Assembly: GCA_027596035.1 (NCBI GenBank)
Contig: JADGJA010000339.1
Span: 1-22,476, forward strand
Direction: 5' to 3'
DNA: 22,476 nt
Source: Thoreauomyces humboldtii
Lineage: Eukaryota > Chytridiomycota > Chytridiomycetes > Spizellomycetales > Powellomycetaceae
Shown: positions 1 through 8,664 of the stretch, one piece after another
Position numbering within the stretch: position 1 is the stretch's first letter
Layout of the letters: every line of letters begins with the position of its first letter
The notes under the pieces: generated by a model
Told to the model about the DNA's origin: nothing
What the model saw: only the letters and a program-made list of their open reading frames with translations
The model's database searches: none
Program-made: the position numbers and the translations under genes

Positions 1-278
1 TCCTCCCCCCCTCCTCCGCCCTCCCGGGCCCCCCCCCCCCCCCAAGGGCCTGGCAGACCTTTCAGTTCGTTCTGAAATGTTCCCCACGCGACGCGAGCAC
101 AGAGAAAAAGGCAGGAAACCCTTGCTTGTGTGTGCAGAATTACCGTACAGTACGCACACGTCATCGACGACGAGCTGCCACGAGTATGACTGGCATCTCT
201 CATGATTCCCTTTTCGAGGTCGGGGTTCAGGCAGTCAACAGTACAAAATGGGCTGGGCATTGTTTGGGCTTATTGGAA
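1..278. other. Left flank, 3' side of the first gene
   Basis: No gene is visible here. The stretch starts with a C-rich tract and lies downstream of the stop codon of the minus-strand gene that ends at 279, so it probably includes that gene's 3' untranslated region. It carries one TACAGTA motif at 146-152, inside the palindromic CGTACAGTACG. Confidence 0.5.
29..43. repeat. poly-C run
   Basis: A run of 15 C lies in a strongly C-rich stretch that begins at the window edge. It is a simple low-complexity tract, and its exact length may be unreliable. No gene is associated with it. Confidence 0.8.
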
Positions 279-1321
279 CTAAACGAGTGAGAAAAAATGT
301 TTGGCCTTCATCGGGACTCTACACGCGTGTCCTGTGACGCGTTGGCGACTCGGGGTCCTTCGACGGCATCGGCATCCTGGAAGGCCGGCCGGCGGTCTTA
401 GTGTTCGGGGGGGCGATCGAAGCTTCGGGAAGGGCGTGGTGGGGCCAGAGTATTCTTGTCTGGCCGGCTTCTTGCGGGGAGCCGCAGGGACCAGGCTCGA
501 AGTCCCAGCCATCTGCATCTCAGGGGTCACTGCCACTTCGGCAGCCTCCGCCAACTGCAGCGGCGGTGTTCGTGCTTCCGGGACATCCTGGAACGGATTG
601 TCGGGGTCGTTCTGTACACCTCGACGAGGAACGTGGACGTCGAGAGGCAGGATGAAGGGTCGTACTGGGGAGAGCGGAACGTCACGGACAAAGAGATTCC
701 TCGTGCTGCTAGGCTTGCGCGATGCCGGTGTCAGACGCGGCGAGGAAAGGCATGTTTTGGTGGTAGCGAGATCAAGCGAGGAAGAGGGGTGAATGCCGGG
801 ACGCCGGAAACCAGTGAGTCGCCCAACGAAACTTTGTGCGGTATCAGCGAGCGGATTTTCTCCTGAAGGCGTGCCATGGATGCGGATCCGATCGAAAAGC
901 CCAGCCATGAACGCTCCTGGCGTCTCCGCGGACGACGGTGTCTGCTCTCGGTCGAGCTCGATAGTCACATGGGGAGCCTTGCTCGGTGTGAGCTGACGCG
1001 CCGGCGATACTTTGTCGTATGGAGCTTTGCGAAGACGTCGCGGGTTGTCGAGGGTACGACCCAGATCATGAATGTCGCAGTTTCTCAGATCTCTTTTCGA
1101 CCGGGTCCGCGACGAGGGAGTGTCGAGGTACTCTTCGGTTTGCTGTGAATATATCGTGGCATAGCCCACGCCCTCGTCTCCGCCGGCTCCTATACGGAGT
1201 GCGGGTCGGAGCCGGGAACCCCAGAGAGAGCTGTCGGTGAGTCTGTCCATGCTGTCGGTGCAGCGCACAAGACTACTTACCTGTTCGGACGCTTTGACCT
1301 CGGTGTACCAATAGACGGCAT
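279..1321 (-). CDS. Hypothetical S/T-P-rich, probably disordered protein
   Basis: I do not recognise this protein. The model has exon 1 at 1321-1281 (13 codons plus 2 nt), a 50-nt intron at 1280-1231 (GTAAGT donor, CAG acceptor) and exon 2 at 1230-279, giving 330 residues. The frame stays open for about 320 codons, which is long for chance. The protein begins MPSIGTPRSKRP and is rich in Pro, Ser and Arg, with no membrane segment or enzyme motif. I count 15 Ser/Thr-Pro sites; five fit the full CDK consensus S/T-P-x-K/R (SPAR, TPSK, SPVR, SPPR, TPSR). An RRLRK segment resembles a cyclin-docking RxL motif. Two ACGCGT boxes lie about 140-160 bp upstream of the ATG. A CDK substrate is a reasonable inference; the molecular role is unknown. 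The acceptor is not certain, because two nearer in-phase AGs exist, but they would make the intron very short. A non-coding open frame is also possible. Confidence 0.5.
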
Positions 1322-1424
1322 AGTATACACTCTGTAGGCAGTACACTGCGGCGTTCGGTGTTGCAAGTATGGTTGTTTGGTGTGCAAGGATGGACCGCCA
1401 AACCCCGGCGGGGGATGTACTGGC

Positions 1425-1449
1425 GGGTCTCGTGGAAATATCGAGACCC
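1425..1449. repeat. Perfect 8-bp inverted repeat
   Basis: GGGTCTCG (1425-1432) and its exact complement CGAGACCC (1442-1449) are separated by 9 nt. It lies between the start of the minus-strand S/T-P-rich gene and the two ACGCGT boxes. It could be a protein-binding dyad or chance. Confidence 0.6.
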
Positions 1450-1461
1450 TTGAAGCCCCAA

Positions 1462-1482
1462 ACGCGTCTTTCCTCAACGCGT
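1462..1482 (-). promoter_or_regulatory. Pair of ACGCGT (MCB-like) boxes
   Basis: ACGCGT occurs at 1462-1467 and 1477-1482, 15 bp apart start to start, followed by a further CGCG-containing half. ACGCGT is the Mlu I cell-cycle box bound by MBF-type (Mbp1/Swi6, Res1/Res2) factors at G1/S genes in ascomycete yeasts. The pair is about 140-160 bp upstream of the ATG at 1321 of the S/T-P-rich gene. Use of the same box in this organism is an inference. Confidence 0.4.
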
Positions 1483-2232
1483 CGCGTCCATCAGAACGGT
1501 CACTCTGCTCGGGTCGATCCCTCCCTCTCATGACACTTTCCTTCCCGAGACCCAGTGAAGATACAAGCCTGGTAATAAGTGGGACTGGCCCTTGCCGTCG
1601 GCACCCCGGAACGAGCCATGCCAACTTTTTGTACAACCGAGATCAGCGGATCCAGGAACGAGGGATCGATCGCAAGGGCTACCTGAGACGGGCATGAACG
1701 ATGTAGAAGTTCCGATGTCCGCGGATGATCAGATCCGGCAAACCGCGCAGCAACTATTACAAATGTGCCCTGCCTACAGAGTTCTGCACCGGGAAAGTGC
1801 ATTTTCGTCGCCTGAGAGTACATACACCCTTGCTTTCCAGAGCCCTCGTCGATAAGCGAACTTTGAAAACCCCCTAGTATATGGCAGATGCCACATGCTT
1901 CACAAATGGCCAGAGACATGTCAAACCATGTTGTTCGGCGCCAAGGCAGAAGAGGACCGTACTGTACCTATAGACTGTGTGTGTACCGTCCCGTTAGAAA
2001 ATAAAAATTTTGCTCGCCCGTTTTTTGCCTCCGTGTCCCTCCCTTCCCACACACACACCGGCACACCGGCTGATGAGAGAGAGAGGAACCGCAGCTTAGA
2101 TGCCCTTTTCTCCCTGTTGCCTAGTAGGCAGGCCATTCAGCATTTGCTGCCATTCTCCAAGGTTGTGAACTCCCCCCAGTCTGGTCGTTCGCCTATCCTC
2201 TTCCATACAGCTTGGTCATATACAGCTAGCAG

Positions 2233-2491
2233 GTGAGTGTTAACCCCCGCTCGTTCAGCGCATCAACACCCCCACCCAACAGCGGGTCACGCGCCTATCT
2301 CGTCGGCCTACACCGACAACCCCTCCTCCCTCCATCTCGCGGCCCTCAGAGGCCAGACGCCACTCGGGAATCGGCAATCCCCAGAGACACCTCATTCCCC
2401 AACAGACCGTCGCTGATCGAGTCCGTCCCACTTATCGTACCTGTTCCGAATTGCTCCTGCAGGATTTGCTGTCGCCGCTTTTTAACCCTAG
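2233..2491 (+). other. Possible intron in the CK1 5' untranslated leader
   Basis: AG followed by GTGAGT at 2233 is a strong donor, and TTTTTAACCCTAG ending at 2491 is a good branch/acceptor block. If spliced, 259 nt would be removed from the leader before the ATG at 2596. Nothing in the protein tests this, so it rests only on splice-site quality. Confidence 0.35.
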
Positions 2492-2595
2492 GAGAATCCT
2501 TCCCTTCCCCGCCTTGCCACCACAGCACAGCCCGCACATTCTATCTTCCCATCTCTCTTTCCGCTCCCACCGAACCTTGGGACAACCATCGAAAC

Positions 2596-4408
2596 ATGCA
2601 GTCGCAGAGCAGCCAGAACGTGGCACCAGCCCATCCACTCATGGACCTGAGGGTGGGAAACAAATTCCGTATCGGTCGCAAGATTGGCAGCGGAAGTTTC
2701 GGCGACATCTACTTGGGTGAGTGGCTCGACGGCTTCGCCCCAAAGTGGGCCGAGCGGCGGGAACGGCGACGTTGACTCCCTCTTTCTAGGCACGAACATC
2801 ATCAACGGAGAGGAGGTTGCCATCAAGCTCGAAGCTGTGAAGGCCAAGCATCCTCAGTTGGAGTATGAAGCAAAGGTTTACAAGAGCTTGGCGGGAGGAG
2901 GTACGTTGCGAACTCTGCGTCCGAGGGGGTTTTTTTCTTCTCTTCCCTTGATTACTGACATATCTTGTCCCCATATAGTGGGTATTCCTTTCGTTCGGTA
3001 CTTTGGAGTCGAGTGCGATTTCAACTGCATGGTCATCGATTTGCTTGGACCGAGCTTGGAAGACCTTTTCAACTACGTCGGACGAAAGTTCACGCTAAAG
3101 ACAGTCCTGCTGCTTGCCGATCAACTGGTGAGCGCTGAACTTCTGTGACCGGGATCGCCCACTGTCGCTCATCACATCGTGCCTTCAGATATCGCGAATC
3201 GAGTATATCCACTCGAAGAACTTCATTCACCGCGACATCAAGCCTGACAATTTCCTGATGGGCCTTGGCAAACGTGGCAATCAAGTGAACGTGATTGATT
3301 TCGGTCTCGCAAAGAAATATCGCGATCCCAAGACGCATCTGCATATCCCATACAAAGAAAACAAAAACTTGACGGGAACCGCGAGATACGCCAGTATCAA
3401 CACTCATCTCGGCGTTGGTATGTCGATCCATTTCAACCGCTCGCACAAATTTATACTGATTTTCTTTGTATTCAAGAACAATCTAGGCGAGATGACTTGG
3501 AGTCGCTGGGCTATGTTCTCATGTACTTTTGCCGTGGAGCGCTTCCATGGCAGGGGTTGAAGGCTGCCACAAAGAAGCAGAAGTACGACAGGATCATGGA
3601 AAAGAAGATGACAACCCCAACGGAGGTCCTCTGCAGGTAAGCTTTCGGCAGAACGCATCCAGCGAGGATGTGACGGGAGTTTAACCCGTTCTTTCTGTGT
3701 AGAGGTTTCCCGAACGAATTCTCTGTCTACTTGAACTACACCCGTTCCCTGCGCTTTGACGACAAGCCAGATTACAGCTACTTGCGAAAGCTTTTCCGCG
3801 ATCTCTTCATTAGGGAAGGATACCACTACGACTACGTGTTTGACTGGACGGTGGTCAAGTACCAGGTTGGTACATGCTGAAATTGCTCTGTAGTATCCTG
3901 GCTTATCTAAGCAGAGTATGTTGCAGCAGGAAGGCAGGGACGCACCGGGAGCGACGAGTGGCCGACCCGCTGAAGAGAGCGATGCGGACAGGTTTGTTGG
4001 AAGCAGGTTGTCATCAACACCAGGCTCGCCGCTGATGCTAGCTACCTCGTAGGGCCGCTCGTGCAGCCGCTGCTGGAGCGAATGCTGCACCCCGCCGACC
4101 CGTTGCTGCTCCCGCTGTCGGGCAGCGTCCGGCGACGACCACCGCATCGAACTACCCGTCCAACGCCGGTAAGCGCGTTTTCTTCTCAGGTCAATGCGGT
4201 CGCGAATTATCCAACTAATGTTTTCAGTCTAGGAGCCAGCCCAGCACCCGGCGGGTCTAGTGGGCAGTTCACCGGTTACCAAGACCCCAACATGACACGC
4301 AACTCTTCCCGCGTGGCCACTCCTGGCATGAGCATGCAAGGAGGAAGCACCGGGGCGCAACAAGCGCGGAAACCGAGCGGCGGTCCTCCTCGTGCCGGAG
4401 GCTACTGA
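2596..4408 (+). CDS. HRR25: Casein kinase 1, delta/epsilon (Hrr25/Hhp1) type
   Basis: Serine/threonine protein kinase of the CK1 family. In fungi such kinases act in DNA repair, ribosome assembly, vesicle transport and chromosome segregation. Nine exons: 2596-2716, 2790-2900, 2979-3127, 3189-3417, 3477-3636, 3703-3865, 3927-3991, 4053-4168, 4233-4408, giving 429 residues. Visible parts are the glycine loop GSGSFGD (31-37), the ATP-binding lysine in VAIK (Lys53), the catalytic loop HRDIKPDN (141-148), DFG (164-166) and the CK1 hallmark SIN (196-198) in place of APE. The KKQKYDR segment of exon 5 fits the family's basic patch. The kinase core ends near residue 311; the rest is an Ala/Pro/Gly/Ser-rich tail. 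The ATG at 2596 has A at -3; a second one at 2641 (MDLRVG) matches where many homologues begin and could also be used. Donors of introns 6 and 7 (GTTGGT, GTTTGT) are weak. Confidence 0.96.
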
Positions 4409-5178
4409 AGCAAAGAACAAATCGTTGCAGGTGTCGGTGCAACCCCCGATCGTCGTCTCTTCTCCTCCCTACCGACCTTTTCTCAATTTGCCGTCTCTCG
4501 CCATCATCAACCCACTCCAGCCGTCCCCTTTCCTCTCCTCCCTTACCATCCTCTAACTCGCTGAAACCTTTACGAGGTCGACAACGAGCGGCTTCCCGTC
4601 ATCCATGTTCTTTGGTCGCCTTTTTTCACAACCCCGCAAGGAAGCGTTTGTCACAGCCGGACAATCTCACTTCTCCGATCGCCTCTTCGTTTCGATGGTC
4701 TTGATCGTTGACATAGCCGAGGTCGCGGAGAGTGAGTGAGGTGGGCCAAGGTGAAGGTCGGGATGCCTACAGGAAATGCAGCTCATCTGGGAAGGCGTCG
4801 CGGGATTTCCTCTTTCTCTCGTTTTTTTACCGTTTTGAAAAATTCGATCCTGTATTAGCTATCCGAAGACTGCCCACCCTCGTCTCTTTAGGATCTCCCG
4901 CAAACCTCTGGGGGAAGGGAGCCGCCACGTCGCGTCGAAACGACGTGGGGTTTCCCAGGTTCCCGGTGTACTTGCGAAGAGCGAGATCGGATCAAAGAGT
5001 GGGTGAGCGAGATGTTGGTTTTAGAATGTATTGTGAGCAGAGATTCAGCTCCCAAATGACAAGCCCCGTGAAGGAAATGCCTTGGTACACTGCAGTGTGG
5101 ATCTTTCTAGATTGTTTTATCCAGCGCAATCCACCCTAGCGCACGCGCACCACCGAGTATCTCTACAAGACGTCGGAT
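4409..5178. other. Convergent 3' regions of CK1 and uL1
   Basis: These 770 bp lie between the stop codons of two converging genes and probably hold both 3' untranslated regions. About 4440-4560 is strongly pyrimidine-rich on the plus strand. A perfect hairpin sits at 4925-4948. Open frames in this stretch lack recognisable sequence, and the longest has no ATG. Confidence 0.6.
4925..4948. repeat. Perfect 8-bp inverted repeat between convergent genes
   Basis: CCACGTCG (4925-4932) and CGACGTGG (4941-4948) flank an 8-nt loop. In RNA this would form a GC-rich hairpin. Its position between two converging transcripts would suit a 3'-end or pausing signal, but it also contains ACGTCG cores that could bind a protein. 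Confidence 0.6.
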
Positions 5179-6400
5179 CTAGTAGAGACGGACGGGCTTG
5201 CCCATCGACGACTTGATGAACAGCGACTTGACGTTCTGCCAGTTCTTCTTGAGCAGGGAGACGAGGAAGTTGATGGCCAACATGGTGTTGTTCACCAACT
5301 GGTCCTCGGTCATCTTGACGTGACCGACAGCGACACCGAGGCAGAGGACCTTCTTCAGCTGGAACTTGATGGTCGACTTGATCTCGACGACCTTCTCCTC
5401 GAGGTTGTCGTTGTGGGAGACGGGGGTGGGGAACTTGCCGGCCTTGGACAGACCGGGACCGAGGAGACGGGGGATCTGCTTGATCAGAGCCTCCGAGGCG
5501 AGGAAGGCGTCGTACTTCTTGGCGAGCTTCTTGATGAGCTTCTTGTTCTTGTTGAGCTTCTTCAGGTCGTCGACCGACATGAACTCGAGACCGATCGACT
5601 TGGCCTGATCGGCGTGGTGCTGGTCAGCCAAGATGCAGAGCTTCATCTTGGGCTTGGGCACGTTGGGGAGCCTGACAACATGCAGTGTAAGTGATCCGCC
5701 GGGTGCAATCATACTCGGAGAAGTAAAGCTTTCCGTGACTCACTTGATGGTTCCCGAGAAACGCTTGTCCCTCTGGGGGTCGTAGTTCTTGAGACCGATC
5801 TGGAGCTCGACGGTCTCGACGAACTTGCGAGGTTTCTCCTCGGTGGCGAAGGTGAGCATCTCGCGCGTGGCGACACGCACGGCGCTAGCTTGGACTTTGC
5901 TGCAAGGGAGACCGGACACGGTAAGAAATCCGCATTTATCGCCCACTCTGCGCCAGTAAAGCCATGGCTTTCCCGAGAGCTCGTTCTTCTTTTCGGGGGT
6001 TTCTCCTGCAGCCCAGTGATCCTCGGGGCCCATGCGTGGTTTCCACGTCTGCAGTGATTCCTTCCCAGAGTCCACCGCCGTAGTAGGTTGCCGACCTTCG
6101 CTCCGCTCACTGCAGTTTCCCGATTATGCCAAGTTTGCCGTGTGCCCGCTGCAACCATCCAGCGACTGTCTGAACCCTTGTTTGCAGCAGGCACAGTGAA
6201 AGACCGAATGCTCACGGAGAAGCATTCCAGTCATTTCCCGCGAATTCCCGACCCGAACCTCGCACACCAAGCATCCATCCATCCATCCATCCGTCCATCC
6301 GTCCATCCGTTCATCGATCAATCTAGCGAACCGCGTCTGACGTCCCAGAGACTGAGGTGTGATAGCGCCGAAAGTGTAGCGTCCGACCGTACCTGGCCAT
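5179..6400 (-). CDS. RPL1: 60S ribosomal protein uL1 (L10a)
   Basis: Component of the large-subunit L1 stalk, which moves with the E-site tRNA as deacylated tRNA leaves. Three exons: 6400-6393 (only ATGGCCAG), 5899-5744 and 5671-5179, giving 218 residues against about 217 in yeast and human. Introns are 493 nt (6392-5900, donor GTACGG) and 72 nt (5743-5672, donor GTGAGT). Family signatures are [25 protein letters not shown] near the N-terminus, [28 protein letters not shown] in the middle, [19 protein letters not shown] after it, and the C-terminal SMGKPVRLY. The initiator exon was chosen because it is the nearest upstream ATG followed by AG and a GT donor in matching phase, giving MASKVQAS. 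A tiny first exon and long first intron are common in ribosomal protein genes of fungi. The start lies 322 bp from the divergent NAP1 start. Confidence 0.96.
5900..6392 (-). other. Long first intron of the uL1 gene
   Basis: This 493-nt intron begins 8 nt into the coding sequence (donor GTACGG) and ends with a CCTTGCAG acceptor. It is about seven times the length of the gene's other intron. It contains an ATCC/GTCC tetranucleotide repeat and a TGACGTCC site near 6339-6346. I looked for paired C/D-box snoRNA motifs and saw no convincing set. Confidence 0.85.
6272..6313. repeat. ATCC/GTCC tetranucleotide repeat
   Basis: About ten tandem copies of a CATC/CGTC-type tetranucleotide (ATCC with GTCC variants) lie inside the first uL1 intron, some 80-120 nt from the donor. 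This is a simple-sequence microsatellite, probably variable in copy number. Confidence 0.85.
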
Positions 6401-6722
6401 AGTGATTTTGTGCTTGCTGAATCTCTGCTGCTGATGATTCCGGAGGGAGGAAACGGTAGACGACGGGGAGCCCGGGGAAGGAATGCAGGGAGCCCGTACG
6501 ACTCTGTGCTACAGTGTACTACCAACACGTCACGTCCGATGAGATCGGACCGCGCTTTTGCCAGCAAATCGAAAGCTGCGCCAAGTCTCAGGGTGTTTCA
6601 ACTTTCATTTTTGTCTTTGTCCGTCCGTCCTCCTTCCCCTCTTTCCACTTGACCCTCGACCGTTCTTTGGGGATTCTCGTTTCTAGACAATCCGCATTTC
6701 ACAAGGACAGCCGCAAGCAACC
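6401..6722. promoter_or_regulatory. Shared divergent promoter of uL1 and NAP1
   Basis: 322 bp separate the start codons of the minus-strand uL1 gene and the plus-strand NAP1 gene, so both promoters must lie here or in the long uL1 intron. Visible elements are CACGTCACGTCC near 6524-6535, which includes a TGACGTG core like a CRE/ATF site, and a pyrimidine-rich stretch at about 6590-6670 that could be the NAP1 leader. No TATA box stands out. Confidence 0.55.
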
Positions 6723-8291
6723 ATGAGCACAGCAGCAGGTGAGGGGCAGGTCGCAGAGAGAGAGAGAGAAAGAGAGAGAGAGGGGCAGGAGTGGTCTTTG
6801 TTACGGCAGTACGAGAACGCCACCTCCCCTCCCCTCCCCCGTGGGAACAAGCCTTTCTCACGTTCTCCATTCTCATGCGTACCGATAAAGTCGCCGATGC
6901 GTCAAACCCCTTTGGAATCTCAGTCGTGGGCTTTGCCCCCGAGATCAAGAAGCGCCTGAATGCTTTGAAGAACCTGCAGGTACCTTACAAACTGTGCCCA
7001 GCTTCGAGGTAGGTCCAGTCTAACGAACGGTCTTCCCTACAGGACAAGCACTCGAAGGTCGAGGCCGAGTTCCGGGACGAAGTTCTCGCGCTCGAAAAGA
7101 AGTACCTGTTGAAGTACCAGCCCCTCTACAACCAGCGTGCCCAGATCGTTGTTGGAGCTGTGGAGCCGTCTGTAGAGGAGTCTACCCGGGAGGACTCGTC
7201 CGACGACGAGAGCGACGATGAGGAGGAGGACAACGAAGAGAAGAAGGCCGAGAGGAAGGCGAAGAAGGCTGCCGCCGCTCCCGTCGAGGCCGCTTCCGAC
7301 CCTTCCGTCAAGGGCGTTCCCGAGTTCTGGTCCAACGTTCTTCACAACAACCGGGATGTCTCCGAGCTCATCACCGAGAAGGACGACCCCGTCCTCAACT
7401 CGCTCACCGACATCCAATTCTCCTACCTCGACAATAACCCCGGATTCAAGCTCGAGTTCTTCTTTGCCGAGAACGAGTACTTCACCAACAAGTCGCTCAC
7501 GAAGACCTACTTCCTCGAGGCCTCCGAGGATGCCTCCTACGGAGACGTCATCTACGACCGCGCCGACGGATGCGTCATCAACTGGAAGGAGGGCAAGGAC
7601 CTCAGCGTCACCGTCGAGGTCAAGAAGCAGCGACACAAGGGTACGTTCCCCGGGAGATCTGGGGCGATCGCAAGCCGGCAACGGAAGCTCACTTTTCCCC
7701 CTCACAATTTCTTCGTTCTGAAAGGCACCAACAAGGTGCGCGTCGTTAAGAAGACTGTCCCGGCCGCAACGTTCTTCCAGTTCTTCAGCCCTCCGAAAGC
7801 ACCTGGCCCTGACGATGCTGACGTCGATGAGGATGAGGTAAACTCGCGCGATTTTCCACCCAACCAGAATCCGAGAAAACTCATCATCAAGCATCTTCGT
7901 CTTCAGCTTGACGAGTTGGACCACCAGCTCGAGGCCGACTACGAGATCGGAGAGATCATCAAGGACAAGCTGATACCTCGTGCCGTCGACTGGTTCACAG
8001 GCAAGGCCCTCGAGTACGAGGACGACGATGAGGAGTTCAGCGACGAGGACGGCTTCGACGGCATGGACGGCGACGACGACGACGAGGATGACGAGGGCGG
8101 TGACAACGGAGACGACGATGTCGAGGCTGACGATGGTGCCGAGGTGAGAGCTGAAGCCTTTCCATGCCCCTCGTCAGACACTTTCTCTCGTTCTTCGATC
8201 TCCCCTGCTCAGCGCTCACATTCTTTCCTGACTTGTCGTTTTCCAGGGTGCCGCGTCCACCGACAAGCCACCGGAGTGCAAGCAGCAGTAG
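6723..8291 (+). CDS. NAP1: Nucleosome assembly protein NAP1
   Basis: Histone H2A-H2B chaperone that shuttles between cytoplasm and nucleus and helps build nucleosomes. Six exons: 6723-6738, 6891-6979, 7043-7640, 7725-7837, 7907-8143, 8247-8291, giving 365 residues. A dimerisation helix (about 25-65, with KHSKVEAEF and LEKKYLLKYQPLYNQR) is followed by an acidic stretch (83-102). The NAP fold runs from PEFWSNVL (128) through FFFAENEYFTN and ATFFQFFSPP to IPRAVDWFTG (294-303). An Asp/Glu-rich tail (309-351) follows, and the last exon ends ECKQQ, as in animal NAP1L1. The first junction is the least sure: the 152-nt intron ends in an AAG acceptor, an in-frame alternative acceptor at 6851 would add 13 residues, and an in-frame ATG at 6876 also exists. 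The N-terminus before the dimerisation helix is short for a fungal NAP1. It converges on the DOCK gene. Confidence 0.96.
6755..6782. repeat. AG dinucleotide microsatellite
   Basis: About 14 AG units, with one AA interruption, lie in the first intron of NAP1 shortly after its donor. On the template strand this is a CT tract. It is simple sequence, probably length-variable. Confidence 0.9.
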
Positions 8292-8664
8292 TTTGCACCC
8301 GCAATCTTCCTGCAAGCATGCATGTTTGTCCTTCTCTCTCTTTCCTCTGATCGTCTCCCAGCTGAAACCCGCACCCTACCACATCGATATTTTTCCACTA
8401 GAACTATGGCGTACATCGTATATCGCACATCGTAATCACATTTCTTCATCTGTTCACATTGTACACCTGGGAAGGGAGAGAGAGGCGTTTTCGAAGAACG
8501 ATGTCGATGAGGATCGGCGCTCTCGTCTATTTTCATTTGCAGAGAACGAGCTGGGAAAGCAGGAAAGAGAAAAAGAGGGAGTTTTCCAAAGTGAGGGGTA
8601 TCGTGGTTTACAAAGGGAAAAAGTGCGAACAGGGCAAGCCAGTGAGGACAAAGGGTAAGGAGAA
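8292..8664. other. Convergent 3' regions of NAP1 and DOCK genes
   Basis: 373 bp lie between the NAP1 stop and the DOCK stop on the opposite strand. No gene is visible. The region is rich in pyrimidine on its left side and in GA on its right side, and likely holds the two 3' untranslated regions, possibly overlapping. Confidence 0.6.

Larger units (their letters stand above)
1322..2595. other. Divergent intergenic region and CK1 leader
   Basis: This 1.27-kb stretch separates two divergent start codons. The left third holds the inverted repeat and ACGCGT boxes. TACTGTA is at 1960-1966. The stretch 1995-2060 holds A/T-rich runs and a short CA run. From about 2500 to 2590 it is pyrimidine-rich, as often seen just before fungal start codons, and is probably CK1 5' untranslated leader. 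Short open frames here are not recognisable. Confidence 0.6.

Noticed and set aside
1500..1919. 139-codon minus-strand open frame in the CK1 upstream region
   Set aside because: Composition is unlike the real genes here, no motif is recognisable, and overlapping frames on both strands are similarly open.
2233..2595. In-frame N-terminal extension of CK1 of about 121 codons
   Set aside because: It contains no ATG, starts within a probable splice donor and resembles pyrimidine-rich leader. Family members start at or near the MDLRVG segment.
3404..4147. 247-codon open frame antisense to CK1
   Set aside because: It overlaps conserved CK1 exons 5-8 on the other strand and has no recognisable domain.
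4605..5139. Small open frames between CK1 and uL1 (44 codons from an ATG at 4605; 135 codons from 4732)
   Set aside because: The short one has no recognisable feature. The long one has no ATG start and shows no motif. Both lie where 3' untranslated regions are expected.
5900..6392. Possible intron-encoded snoRNA in uL1 intron 1
   Set aside because: Ribosomal protein introns often host C/D snoRNAs, but I could not find paired C (RTGATGA) and D (CTGA) boxes with a terminal stem.
7037..7924. 295-codon open frame antisense to NAP1, rich in Leu, Val and Glu
   Set aside because: It is a shadow of NAP1 exons 3-5: GC-rich third positions in acidic codons leave the antisense frame open. NAP1 itself is unambiguous.
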